NCBI GenBank assembly: GCA_025362975.1
Contig: JANYES010000021.1
Coordinates: 62,001-126,000 of the forward strand
From: Alphaproteobacteria bacterium
GTDB taxonomy: Bacteria; Pseudomonadota; Alphaproteobacteria; Rickettsiales; SXRF01
Reading direction: 5' to 3'
DNA: 64,000 nt
The notes under the pieces were generated by a model, which did no database searches, was not told the origin of the DNA, and worked only from the letters and a program-made list of their open reading frames with translations. This document shows, one piece after another, positions 1-8,323 of the stretch; within the stretch, counting starts at the first letter, position 1; every line of letters begins with the position of its first letter. The position numbers and the translations under genes were made by a program.

Positions 1-1
1 C

Positions 2-127
2 TCCATCGCTCCGTTACGCCCATCAGAGGACGCCTTCATCATCGACAGCTCCACCCATGACGCGGATGCGGTTTTCGACCTCGTCCGTCAAGTAATTCTC
101 CGCAAATATCCAGCGCTTGCAGCCTGA
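2..127 (+). CDS. cmk: Cytidylate kinase, C-terminal end (partial)
   Basis: An open frame enters from the window edge and stops at TGA 125-127, giving about 41 residues. It reads APLRPSEDAFIIDSS and then a helix ending in KYPALAA. The PL.P..DA..IDSS pattern matches the C-terminal part of (d)CMP kinase, which phosphorylates CMP and dCMP in the cytoplasm. Position supports the call: cmk commonly lies just upstream of rpsA in proteobacteria. Only the tail is visible, so the catalytic residues cannot be checked. Confidence 0.75.
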   Translation, partial: SIAPLRPSEDAFIIDSSTHDADAVFDLVRQVILRKYPALAA

Positions 128-141
128 TTTTCATTGACTTA

Positions 142-1206
142 ATGAATTATCAGCCTATTCCCGCTATAATGGCTGGAAATCATGGGGCTATGATGAAAAC
201 CACGTACGCGCAGGCCATTCCTCAAGTCACGTTGTTAAACGATAAGCTCGAAGCCGTCACAGTCGACCCCAGCGTAAAACTCTCAGACAAGTGGCGCTGG
301 GCGGAATCCTCCATCCGCAAATACCTCGACGAAGTGCACGCCATGCAACTCAAGCCGAGGCTGATCAAGAATTTCATCGGCGACAAAGGCGAAATCATTA
401 TCGCGCAAGGTGCGAATCCCAATAAATTCTATGAATATGCCAGTTGGGATTATCGCGAAGACAAAACTGGCGTCACCACCCTCGGCTTCGCCTGCCGTTA
501 TCGCGCCAAGGACGAGCGCGACCCGCATTCCACCGTCGTGCTGATGGCCGGTCCCTACGTGGATTATGACAAGCAACCCTTCCCCAAACCCGGCGATAAA
601 TACTTCGCTGGCGGCAACGTGCTGGTGCACGAACTCGGGCATTCCGGCGATTTCAAGGATAGCATCGTGCACTCTGGCCGCCATATTCCTTCCGGCAGGC
701 ATTCGGAAAGCGAGCTTTTCCGCCTTTGCGCCAAGGTCGATCGGTTGGCCAACCCCACGTCTTCCTTCGATGATTTCGTCCGCAAGGGGCTTGCCCCCTC
801 TTACGATACCGAAGCCAAGAAAATGCATGAGGCCATCGCCATCGCCGCTGAGAACTATTATGCCAATAACCAGCGCCGCCTGCCGCAGCTTTACGACGAT
901 TACATGAGCTATATTTTCACCACCGACATGCGCCTGAAAGCTGATGGCGATAAGCGGGTGCGCACCTTTCTCGATTTCGAATTCACCCGCCCTAATCTCA
1001 AAGCCATCTTCGGCGACGAACTGACCCCTATCGTCAAATCATGGCTGCAAGGCATGGACCCGGACGCCAGTCGGCAAGCCGAGGCGCAACTCCTGCCACA
1101 CAAGGACGCGATCGTTAAAAAACTGTCCGATTACATGATCAATGCCCCTAAGAAAGCGCAGGACGAGGCCAACCTCATTGACACTATGTTCAAGCGCTCA
1201 CGCTAA
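142..1206 (+). CDS. Hypothetical protein with HExxH motif (putative zincin)
   Basis: I do not recognise the family. The frame encodes up to 354 residues. Its clearest feature is NVLVHELGHSGDF around residues 159-171, an HExxH zinc-protease signature (H163, E164, H167), with further histidines just downstream at about 177-181 that could supply a third ligand. No signal peptide or membrane helix is evident. The start is uncertain: ATGs at 142, 169, 181, 190 and 193 are all in frame, and the stretch before residue 18 looks non-conserved, so a start at 190 or 193 is plausible. It sits between cmk and rpsA, which are often adjacent, so it may be a later insertion. Peptidase activity is inferred from the motif only. 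Confidence 0.6.
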   Translation: MNYQPIPAIMAGNHGAMMKTTYAQAIPQVTLLNDKLEAVTVDPSVKLSDKWRWAESSIRKYLDEVHAMQLKPRLIKNFIGDKGEIIIAQGANPNKFYEYASWDYREDKTGVTTLGFACRYRAKDERDPHSTVVLMAGPYVDYDKQPFPKPGDKYFAGGNVLVHELGHSGDFKDSIVHSGRHIPSGRHSESELFRLCAKVDRLANPTSSFDDFVRKGLAPSYDTEAKKMHEAIAIAAENYYANNQRRLPQLYDDYMSYIFTTDMRLKADGDKRVRTFLDFEFTRPNLKAIFGDELTPIVKSWLQGMDPDASRQAEAQLLPHKDAIVKKLSDYMINAPKKAQDEANLIDTMFKRSR

Positions 1207-1434
1207 TCTTTTGAATTACAATATCATGACCAAAAACCGGCCTATTCGGCGCAAAACGTTGCGCTTATGGGGCCGTCCAAGTAAAATCCTCTTGATTTTC
1301 CCCCATTTCCCGCTACAAATGTGCCCCTATTTAACTATAGCCCGGAATCTCAACAGCGCCGATTCCTGAGAAATTTTATCATGTGTTTAACCCATGAAAT
1401 GCAGGCGCTGGCGTTTCGCAATAATAAAAGTCCC

Positions 1435-1464
1435 GCCGCATTTGCGGCTTCCCGGCTAAGCCGG
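1435..1464 (+). promoter_or_regulatory. Two hairpins in the rpsA leader
   Basis: Two compact inverted repeats lie just upstream of the rpsA start: GCCGCA-TT-TGCGGC at 1435-1448 and CCGGC-TAA-GCCGG at 1452-1464. They are followed by an A/G-rich ribosome-binding stretch (GAAAGAAG, about 1469-1476) and ATG at 1487. In other proteobacteria ribosomal protein S1 represses its own translation by binding a structured leader. The pairing is seen directly; the regulatory role is inferred. Confidence 0.4.
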
Positions 1465-1486
1465 ACGGACGTATGAAAGAAGTTTT

Positions 1487-3214
1487 ATGGCTCAAACAGC
1501 ACAGGCATTTAACATGGAAGTAGAAGATTTCGGCGCGTTATTTGAAGAATCGATCAAAGATTCTGGCAAAACCGAAGGCGCGGTTATCACCGGTATCGTC
1601 GTCGCCGTCGAAAAAGACGTTGTCATCGTTGACGTCGGCATGAAGTCGGAAGGCCGCGTGCCGCTCCGCGAATTCATGGTGAATGGCGTACAGGTAGAAC
1701 TGCGCGCTGGCGACGAAGTCGAAGTCTACCTCGAAAAAATCGAAAACAAGCACGGCGAAGCCGTTCTCAGCCGCGAAAAAGCGCTGCGCGAAGAAGCGTG
1801 GATCAAGCTGGAAAAAGCGTGCGCCGCTCAGCAGCGCGTCGAAGGTGTTATCTTCGGCCGCGTCAAAGGTGGTTTCACCGTGGACATTCAGGGAGCGGTT
1901 GCGTTCCTTCCGGGTTCACAGGTTGACATTCGCCCCATCCGCGACGTCACCCCGCTGATGCACATCACCCAGCCGTTCCAGATTCTGAAAATGGACCGCA
2001 AGCGTGGCAATATCGTTGTTTCCCGCCGCGCCGTTCTCGAAGAATCGCGCGTCGAACAGCGCAATGAGCTGCTCAGCAAAATCACTGAAGGCCAGGTGCT
2101 CGAAGGCATGGTCAAGAACATCACCGATTACGGTGCGTTCATCGACATGGGCGGTATCGACGGTCTTCTCCACGTTACCGATATCTCATGGCGCCGTATC
2201 AGCCATCCGTCGGAAGTGCTTTCGCTTGGCCAGACCGTTAAAGTCATGGTCACGAAGTTCGACCAGGCCACCAAGCGCGTCAGCCTCGGCATGAAGCAGC
2301 TTGAAACCAACCCGTGGCAGGGCGCAGACGTGAAATACCCCGTCGGCACCAAGCTCTCGGGCAAAATCACCAACATCACCGACTACGGCGCGTTCGTCGA
2401 ACTCGAGCCGGGCATCGAAGGCCTTGTGCACGTGTCCGAAATCTCGTGGATCAAAAAGAACGTTCACCCGTCGAAACTGGTTTCCGTTTCACAGGAAGTC
2501 AACGTTGTGGTTCTCGACATCGACGCTTCCAAGCACCGCATCAGCCTCGGCATGAAGCAGTGCGAAGAAAACCCGTGGGCGATCTACGCTGCTAAGGTTC
2601 ACGTCGGCGACCTTATCGAAGGCGAAATCCGCAACATCACCGATTTCGGTCTGTTCGTTGGCCTCGAAGGCGACATTGACGGTCTCATCCATCATTCGGA
2701 TCTCAGCTGGTCTGAATCCGGTGACGTAGCCATCAAGAACTATAAAAAAGGCGAACGCATCAAAGCGAAAATCCTTGCCATCGACATCGAAAAAGAGCGC
2801 ATCAGCCTCGGCGTGAAGCAGCTTGAAAACGATCCGTTCGAAGACGAGTTCAACGGCATTGACAAGAATGCCACGATCACCTGCACCGTGGTAACCGTAG
2901 CTGACGACGGCATCACCGTTAAAGTAACCGACAACATCACCAGCTTCATCAAGAAGTCGGAACTGGCTCGCGAGCGCCAGGAACAGCACGCTGACCGCTT
3001 CGCCGTCGGCGACCGCATCGACGCGCGCGTCGTTACGGTTGACAAAGCGACCCGCAAAGTCACCGTGTCGATCAAAGCGCTTGAAGCTGAAGAGCACAAG
3101 AAAGCCATCGCGGAATACGGCTCGACCGATTCCGGTGCTTCGCTTGGCGACATTCTCGGCGCAGCCCTCAACGAAGCTGCCGCTGAAGACAAAGCTGGCA
3201 AGAAAAAGAAGTAA
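1487..3214 (+). CDS. rpsA: 30S ribosomal protein S1
   Basis: Encodes 575 residues, close to the usual 557-570 for alphaproteobacterial S1. S1 binds mRNA on the small ribosomal subunit and helps initiate translation. Six S1-type OB-fold repeats are visible. The central ones carry near-identical blocks such as ITDYGAFIDMGGIDGLLHVTD (around residues 211-231), ITDYGAFVELEPGIEGLVHVS (around 298) and ITDFGLFVGLEGDIDGLIH (around 385), each followed by a RISLGMKQ-type end. The C-terminus is Lys-rich. The start follows a GAAAGAAG sequence and a structured leader. A strong terminator follows the stop directly, so the gene probably ends its own transcript. Confidence 0.97.
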   Translation: MAQTAQAFNMEVEDFGALFEESIKDSGKTEGAVITGIVVAVEKDVVIVDVGMKSEGRVPLREFMVNGVQVELRAGDEVEVYLEKIENKHGEAVLSREKALREEAWIKLEKACAAQQRVEGVIFGRVKGGFTVDIQGAVAFLPGSQVDIRPIRDVTPLMHITQPFQILKMDRKRGNIVVSRRAVLEESRVEQRNELLSKITEGQVLEGMVKNITDYGAFIDMGGIDGLLHVTDISWRRISHPSEVLSLGQTVKVMVTKFDQATKRVSLGMKQLETNPWQGADVKYPVGTKLSGKITNITDYGAFVELEPGIEGLVHVSEISWIKKNVHPSKLVSVSQEVNVVVLDIDASKHRISLGMKQCEENPWAIYAAKVHVGDLIEGEIRNITDFGLFVGLEGDIDGLIHHSDLSWSESGDVAIKNYKKGERIKAKILAIDIEKERISLGVKQLENDPFEDEFNGIDKNATITCTVVTVADDGITVKVTDNITSFIKKSELARERQEQHADRFAVGDRIDARVVTVDKATRKVTVSIKALEAEEHKKAIAEYGSTDSGASLGDILGAALNEAAAEDKAGKKKK

Positions 3215-3226
3215 TCTACACTTCGT

Positions 3227-3267
3227 AAAAATGGGTGGCAGGATTTATTTCCTGCCACCCATTTTTT
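3227..3267. terminator. Rho-independent terminator shared by convergent rpsA and the gene at 3277
   Basis: A near-perfect inverted repeat AAAATGGGTGGCAGGA / TCCTGCCACCCATTTT with a 6-base loop, ending in a T-run on the + strand and preceded by an A-run, so it can work in both directions. It lies 12 bases after the rpsA stop and 10 bases before the end of the minus-strand gene. Confidence 0.9.
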
Positions 3268-3276
3268 GTCGCTGGA

Positions 3277-4310
3277 TTAAAGCTGGCGCGCAGCCGCGTG
3301 GTATTTTTTAACCGGCGGGTTGATGCCTTCTTTGGTCATGCTTTCAAAAGACGCCCTGAAAACAGTTTTGGCGATCTCCGGAATATCCATCCTGTCGATA
3401 ATTTCCATATATTCTTTTTTCACTTCCGCGATGCCGTCTTTGATTTCCGGCGGCAAACTAAAAAGCTGGATTTGACTCCTCGAGCGCAGGTTTTTCTCGT
3501 AAACGGCGGTGAACTGCTCTTTCAGCTTCCCCGGCTCCTGCGTCAGTCCGACTTTTTTATCGACCGCCGCAAGCACCGCGTTGCCTGATGGGCGGTTGAA
3601 ATGAATTTCTTCATGCAGATCGCGCATCACATCGAACACATCATCATAAAGCTGTGTAATCCGCCCAAGGTCGGCAGATACTGGATAGTTTCTTTCCAGA
3701 TCGGCGTAATTTTCAATTTTATCTGCGCCAGCGTGCCGCGCCGGGTTCAAGATCATCGAAAATGTGTAGTAGATGAACTGCGTCATCTTGATATGCCCGT
3801 CGCGCATTTTATCGCGATATTCATGCTCGCCGGTTTCCTGAAAGCGCTTGGCGTCATGCGCTTCATCCCACATAAGCTGTGTGATGATATTCAGGTGCAT
3901 GGTCACTTGAGCGTGCGTCGCCACGCCCAGTGTTTCCAGCTTGTAAAAATTATCGATATCCTTCTGCGACAAAAAATTACCCGCAAATACCGATAGCTTA
4001 TCATCGCGCAATTCTGGCCTCGGCCCATAGGAAAGAATTTTTTCCGGCTCCATCGAATCATACCTGTCATCCACGCGCACGAATGAAAAAAAATATCCTT
4101 AATCGCGCCCAGCTGGTGCGACGTGCGGCCCGCGGACAAAAGCCTGCGCACTTGCCCGAACGTTGTGAGGTCGCTTTCCCTGTGGCCAACGAGAAACGTC
4201 GTAAGGCCGAGCCAAATGCCCAAAGCATTCGTTTTGGTGGTGTTCTGCCCCGTCAGGAGATGGGTGAGTAGATTTTCTATGCGTTTATAAGGTGCGGGCT
4301 TCTTGTTCAT
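3277..4310 (-). pseudogene. Hypothetical gene interrupted by a frameshift at an 8-base A/T run
   Basis: Two minus-strand frames join into one plausible protein. The N-terminal part starts at ATG 4310 (MNKKPAPYKRIENLL, then about 60 residues). It loses the frame at a homopolymer of eight A (4086-4093, T8 on the coding strand). The second frame continues from about 4085 to the stop at 3277 (RVDDRYDSMEPEKIL and on, about 265 residues). One extra base in the T-run would restore a single protein of about 340 residues. I do not recognise the family; the C-terminal part is helical and soluble looking, with no signal peptide or membrane helix. The frame break may be a true mutation, a slippage-prone phase-variable tract, or a sequencing error. 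Confidence 0.6.
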
Positions 4311-4328
4311 AAGGCATATCACGTTTAC

Positions 4329-4346
4329 ATATACTTTAACGTATAT
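4329..4346. promoter_or_regulatory. Inverted repeat ATATAC-N6-GTATAT in a divergent intergenic region
   Basis: ATATAC (4329-4334) and GTATAT (4341-4346) are perfect inverted arms 6 bases apart, lying between the minus-strand gene start (4310) and sppA. The position, just upstream of the minus-strand start, and the symmetry fit an operator. No regulator can be assigned. Confidence 0.35.
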
Positions 4347-4397
4347 TAGCATTTGTCTTATTAAGCTTCCGTGAAGAAGGCTGCCGGGAGTAATCTA

Positions 4398-4426
4398 TTG
4401 ACTTAGCATATAGTTTACCGTAGATA
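4398..4426 (+). promoter_or_regulatory. Candidate sigma-70 promoter for sppA
   Basis: TTGACT (4398-4403), a 17-base spacer, then TAGATA (4421-4426), 40 bases before the sppA ATG. The -35 box differs by one base from TTGACA and the spacing is ideal; the -10 box is weaker. No clear Shine-Dalgarno sequence precedes the sppA ATG. Confidence 0.4.
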
Positions 4427-4465
4427 TGGACAACTTTTGGCTCAACTTCTGTTATCGTATCCTCA

Positions 4466-5383
4466 ATGGCCCTCAACGCAGACACCCTCCTCGACCGGCT
4501 ATACCTCAAAAGCCAGATCGCCAAATGGCGCATCACCGCGATTATCCTCGCCGTTCTTGTGCTCATCGTCGGCGCAGAGCGCTATAATCACCACTCGCCC
4601 ATCGCGCAGGAATTCGTCGCGCGTATGAACATCAACGGCATCATCACCGACGACCAGAAACTCTACAAACTCATCGACGATGTAGGCGAGAATTCCAAAG
4701 CGAAAGCCGTGATTATCTGGATCGATTCGCCCGGCGGCAGCGCCGTTGCCGGTGAAGAAACCTTCCTTCGCATCCGCGAACTCTCCAAGAAAAAACCCGT
4801 CGTCGTCGTCATGCGTTCGCTCGCGGCCTCCGCCGGTTACATGATCGGCATCGCTGGTGACTACGTACTCGCGCGCGAAGGCACCATCACCGGTTCCATC
4901 GGCGTCATCATCGAAACCGCTGAAGTCACCGAACTGGCAGAGAAAATCGGCATCAAACCCATTATTATTAAGTCCTCACCCCTCAAAGGCTCCCCCTCGC
5001 CCTTCGAAAAATCCTCCCCCGAAGCAGAACGAGCTATACATGATGTTATTAACGACTTTTACAGCCGTTTCGTCGATATGGTGGTCGACAGACGCCAGTT
5101 ACCGCGCGAAAAGGTGGTCCAACTGGCCGACGGGCGGGTTTATAGCGGAAAAAGTGCTTTCCAAAACAAATTGATAGATGGCATAGGGGGCGAATCTGAA
5201 GCCCTGGCATGGCTCACAGCCAAGAAAAACATCAAGCAAGGCATTGAAGTTAAAGATATTTCCACCAAAGATGAGGAAGGGCTCTTCGGGAGCATGAGCA
5301 ATACCTTAGTGGGAAAATTTTTACAAAATAGCAGCGTAATGCTTGACGGCATGACTGCAATCTGGCATCCTTCTATACATTAA
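4466..5383 (+). CDS. sppA: Signal peptide peptidase SppA, short form (S49)
   Basis: Encodes 305 residues, the single-domain length (E. coli-type SppA is about twice as long). SppA is a membrane-anchored serine protease that degrades cleaved signal peptides. One N-terminal membrane helix is visible at about residues 22-37. The S49 core follows: IDSPGGS around 87-92, the nucleophile block RSLAASAGYMIG (Ser122), ITGSIGVI around 141-148, and the general-base lysine in IIKSSPLKGSP (Lys174). It precedes ihfB by about 40 bases in the same direction, a common alphaproteobacterial arrangement (rpsA-sppA-ihfB). Confidence 0.95.
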   Translation: MALNADTLLDRLYLKSQIAKWRITAIILAVLVLIVGAERYNHHSPIAQEFVARMNINGIITDDQKLYKLIDDVGENSKAKAVIIWIDSPGGSAVAGEETFLRIRELSKKKPVVVVMRSLAASAGYMIGIAGDYVLAREGTITGSIGVIIETAEVTELAEKIGIKPIIIKSSPLKGSPSPFEKSSPEAERAIHDVINDFYSRFVDMVVDRRQLPREKVVQLADGRVYSGKSAFQNKLIDGIGGESEALAWLTAKKNIKQGIEVKDISTKDEEGLFGSMSNTLVGKFLQNSSVMLDGMTAIWHPSIH

Positions 5384-5422
5384 CCTTCTAAGTTATAGCG
5401 ATATTTCTAAGGAACACACCTC

Positions 5423-5734
5423 ATGACCAAATCAGAACTCGTTTTACGTCTCTCAAAAAAATACCCACATTTATATCAGCGCGACATCGAAACGCTGGTG
5501 AACACAATCTTTGACGATATCTCCGAGACCCTGATTGAAGGCGGCCGCGTTGAGCTTCGCGGGTTCGGCGCTTTCTCCATCCGCAAGCGCGAAGCGCGCA
5601 AAGCGCGTAACCCTAAGAACGGTCAGGAAGTTCGCATCGGCGAACGTTTCGCGATTTACTTCCGCACCGGTAAAGAGCTGCGTGAGCGCATCAACAAACC
5701 ACCCGTGATGACCACGCACACCAGCCACGCCTGA
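5423..5734 (+). CDS. ihfB: Integration host factor subunit beta
   Basis: A 103-residue HU/IHF-family DNA-bending protein. The signature VELRGFGAFSIRKREARKARN (residues 44-64) is the beta-arm region that inserts into the minor groove, and NPKNGQEV is typical of the arm tip. The order sppA-ihfB-lapA and the sequence itself favour the beta subunit over HU or IHF-alpha. The RBS is GGA in TAAGGAACACACCTC just before the ATG. It acts with IhfA (not in this window) in recombination, replication and transcription. Confidence 0.93.
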   Translation: MTKSELVLRLSKKYPHLYQRDIETLVNTIFDDISETLIEGGRVELRGFGAFSIRKREARKARNPKNGQEVRIGERFAIYFRTGKELRERINKPPVMTTHTSHA

Positions 5735-5747
5735 TTGAGTCGTTGGG

Positions 5748-6089
5748 GTGCGCACACCGTTTCGTCGCAAGCTCCGGTTTTTCCTGCTGACTCTGCTTAG
5801 TATCGCATTCCTGTGTTTTGCAGTGCTGAACCGTCAGTTTGTGCATATCAGCTTGTTTCCCCTGCCTTATTCCGCTGACATGCCGCAATTTATTTTTGCG
5901 GTCATTTGTTTTGCGCTCGGCGTGCTCGTCGGCGGCGGATTTTCCGGCATGAAAGTTTCGCGCATCAGCCGCTTACTGAAAAAAGAACACAAGAACGTCA
6001 TGGCGCTGCAAAACGAAATCGGCGGCCTAAAAAACGAAAGCTGGCAATACGACAAAGCCTCGCTGCCTGCCGCCCTTGCGCCAGATTAA
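5748..6089 (+). CDS. lapA: LapA/DUF1049 family membrane protein
   Basis: 113 residues. Two hydrophobic helices (about 9-27 and 46-66) are followed by a basic, coiled-coil-like tail (SRLLKKEHKNVMALQNEIGGL). This is the layout of LapA/YciS (DUF1049), an inner-membrane adaptor that in E. coli works with LapB in controlling lipopolysaccharide synthesis. No lapB is seen next to it. The start is GTG at 5748, 13 bases after the ihfB stop. It sits between ihfB and trpF as in many alphaproteobacteria. Confidence 0.75.
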   Translation: MRTPFRRKLRFFLLTLLSIAFLCFAVLNRQFVHISLFPLPYSADMPQFIFAVICFALGVLVGGGFSGMKVSRISRLLKKEHKNVMALQNEIGGLKNESWQYDKASLPAALAPD

Positions 6090-6110
6090 TAAAGCCCCAT
6101 ATATACGTCC

Positions 6111-6755
6111 ATGACGATCTCCATCAAAATATGCGGCCTTAAAGACAAAACCGGTATCGAAAGCGTTATCCGTGAAGGCGCTAACTACGCAGGTTTTATT
6201 TATTTTCCCGCCTCGCGCCGCCACATCACGCTGGAAGCAGCCGCTGATTTGAAACTCCTCCTGCCATCCGATATCAAATCCGTTTCTGTCCTCGTCGACC
6301 CCGACGATGCCTTCCTGGCGCGCGTCGTCCACACCATCGGCCCCGATTACATTCAGTTCCACGGCGCCGAAACGCCGCAGCGTCTGCGCGATATCCGCAA
6401 GCAATTCCCTTCGTTTAAAGTGATCAAAGCCATCAGCATCGCCAGCGACGCCGATCTCGAGCGCTCGCTCGATTTCGCCAACTGCGCCGATATCCTGCTT
6501 TTTGACGCCAAAGCCCCGCTTCCGGGCATGCTCCCCGGCGGCAACGGCCTCTCCTTCGACTGGAGTCTGCTCAAAGGCCGCTACTTCCCATTCCCGTGGA
6601 TGCTGTCAGGCGGATTGAACGCAATCAACGTCGCCGAAGCCATTCGCGTGACGGATGCAAAAATGATTGATGTCTCCTCTGGCGTTGAGAGCTCTCTCGG
6701 TGTAAAAGAACCGGCATTAATCCAGCAATTTGTGAGCGCTGTCCGTCATGCCTAA
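6111..6755 (+). CDS. trpF: Phosphoribosylanthranilate isomerase
   Basis: 214 residues, normal for TrpF, which catalyses the Amadori rearrangement of phosphoribosylanthranilate to CdRP in tryptophan synthesis. Recognisable blocks are [10 protein letters not shown] at the start (catalytic Cys in KICGL), GADY-type substrate region [40 protein letters not shown] (with the catalytic Asp), the glycine-rich WMLSGGLN and [14 protein letters not shown] near the C-terminus. The last 8 bases overlap trpB, which indicates translational coupling. Confidence 0.96.
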   Translation: MTISIKICGLKDKTGIESVIREGANYAGFIYFPASRRHITLEAAADLKLLLPSDIKSVSVLVDPDDAFLARVVHTIGPDYIQFHGAETPQRLRDIRKQFPSFKVIKAISIASDADLERSLDFANCADILLFDAKAPLPGMLPGGNGLSFDWSLLKGRYFPFPWMLSGGLNAINVAEAIRVTDAKMIDVSSGVESSLGVKEPALIQQFVSAVRHA

Positions 6756-7962
6756 CCACACTAAAGCCAACCTCGCCGGACCGGACGAATCCGGCCATTT
6801 CGGTATCTACGGTGGACGCTACGTCGCCGAAACGCTGATGCCGCTTATCTTGCAAGTGGAGCAAGCCTACAATACGGCAAAGAACGATCCTGAATTCCAG
6901 CGCGAACTCGATTATTACTTCAAACATTACATCGGCCGCCCCAGCCCGCTGTATTTTGCCCCCCGCCTCACCGAACGTTGTGGCGGCGCAAAAATTTACT
7001 TTAAACGCGACGAACTCAACCACACCGGTGCGCATAAAATCAACAACTGCATAGGGCAAGGCCTGCTCGCCAAACGTCTCGGCAAAAAACGTATCATAGC
7101 CGAAACGGGCGCGGGCCAGCATGGCGTTGCCACCGCCACGGTCTGCGCGCTGTTCGACATGCAATGCGTCATCTACATGGGCGCGAAAGACATTGAACGC
7201 CAAGCCCCCAACGTCTTCCGCATGAAACTTTTAGGCGCCGAAGTCATCCCCGTTGAGTCTGGTTCCAAAACCCTCAAAGACGCCATGAACGAAGCACTGC
7301 GCGACTGGGTCACCAATGTCTACGACACGTTCTACCTCATCGGCACCGCCGCCGGTCCACACCCATACCCCGCGATGGTGCGCGATTTCCAATCCATCAT
7401 CGGCCACGAAACCCGCGAGCAGATGCATGAAGCCGAAGGCCGCCTGCCCGACACGCTCGTCGCCTCCATCGGCGGCGGCTCCAACGCCATCGGCTTATTC
7501 TACCCTTTCATCGCCGAACCAAGCGTCAAAATGATCGGCGTCGAAGCTGCCGGTCACGGCCTGGATTCCGGCGCGCACGCCGCCTCTATCGCCCGCGGCC
7601 AACCCGGCGTGCTCCACGGCAGCCGCACCTACCTGCTGCAAGACGAAGACGGCCAGATCCAAGACGCCCACTCCATCTCCGCTGGCCTCGACTATCCCGG
7701 CATCGGCCCCGAGCACGCATGGCTGCACGACACCGGCCGCGTCGACTACGTCTCCATCACCGACACGGAGGCGTTGGAAGCCTTCCAGCTCGTCTCCAAG
7801 CTCGAAGGCATCATCCCCGCCCTCGAGCCCTCCCACGCCCTCGCACATGTGTTTAAAATTGCGCCTGCGCTGCCGAAGGACCACCTCCTCGTCGTCAACC
7901 TTTGCGGCCGCGGCGACAAGGACATTTTCACCGTCGCCAAAGCCCTCGGAGTCAACCTATGA
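6748..7962 (+). CDS. trpB: Tryptophan synthase beta chain
   Basis: 404 residues, the standard length. TrpB joins indole and serine to make tryptophan, using PLP. The Schiff-base lysine lies in [11 protein letters not shown]; the PLP phosphate loop is GGGSNAIG; the [10 protein letters not shown] loop and the C-terminal NLCGRGDKD are also canonical. The start overlaps trpF by 8 bases. The stop overlaps the ATG of a small membrane-protein gene (ATGA, 7959-7962), not trpA. TrpA and TrpB form a channelled complex, and their genes are normally adjacent. Confidence 0.98.
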   Translation: MPNHTKANLAGPDESGHFGIYGGRYVAETLMPLILQVEQAYNTAKNDPEFQRELDYYFKHYIGRPSPLYFAPRLTERCGGAKIYFKRDELNHTGAHKINNCIGQGLLAKRLGKKRIIAETGAGQHGVATATVCALFDMQCVIYMGAKDIERQAPNVFRMKLLGAEVIPVESGSKTLKDAMNEALRDWVTNVYDTFYLIGTAAGPHPYPAMVRDFQSIIGHETREQMHEAEGRLPDTLVASIGGGSNAIGLFYPFIAEPSVKMIGVEAAGHGLDSGAHAASIARGQPGVLHGSRTYLLQDEDGQIQDAHSISAGLDYPGIGPEHAWLHDTGRVDYVSITDTEALEAFQLVSKLEGIIPALEPSHALAHVFKIAPALPKDHLLVVNLCGRGDKDIFTVAKALGVNL

Positions 7963-8135
7963 TTCCCACCCTGCAAACTACCGGTGCCAGACTCGCGCGT
8001 TCGCTTTACAATTACGGCCATTCCGGCCCGCCGATCAGCAACCAGAGCATTTTCATCACGATGGGGCTTCTCATCGGTATTTCCGTCGGTTGTTTCCTAG
8101 TCGTCCTCAACTTCCTGAATAACGGCGGCCAGTAA
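7959..8135 (+). CDS. Small single-span membrane protein inside the trp operon
   Basis: 58 residues starting at ATG 7959, overlapping the trpB stop as ATGA. It has a polar, basic N-terminal stretch ([16 protein letters not shown]), then one membrane helix (about residues 32-52: [21 protein letters not shown]) and a short tail ending NNGGQ. Its stop shares a base with the start of the next small gene. I do not recognise a family. The tight coupling on both sides argues that it is translated. Confidence 0.65.
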   Translation: MIPTLQTTGARLARSLYNYGHSGPPISNQSIFITMGLLIGISVGCFLVVLNFLNNGGQ

Positions 8136-8323
8136 TGTCCTTCGACCCCCTCGCCGAATTCGCCCGCGCCACCACCCATGTCGAGCAATCGCTGCACGAA
8201 TACGTCCATCTGCACACGCTCAACCACGAGCTGGCAATGGTCATCGTCGCCGCCTTCATCGGCGCAGCCCTCGGCCTTGCAATGGCTATTTTCCACCATC
8301 TGAAATCTCTGGCTCGCTCATGA
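8135..8323 (+). CDS. Second small single-span membrane protein inside the trp operon
   Basis: 62 residues. The start overlaps the preceding stop (TAATG) and the stop overlaps the trpA start (ATGA at 8320). The N-terminal half is amphipathic and His/Glu-rich (HVEQSLHEYVHLHTLNHEL); the second half is one membrane helix (AMVIVAAFIGAALGLAMAIF) with a basic end (HHLKSLARS). No family recognised. Together with the preceding gene it separates trpB from trpA, and the pair could form a small membrane complex. Confidence 0.65.
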   Translation: MSFDPLAEFARATTHVEQSLHEYVHLHTLNHELAMVIVAAFIGAALGLAMAIFHHLKSLARS

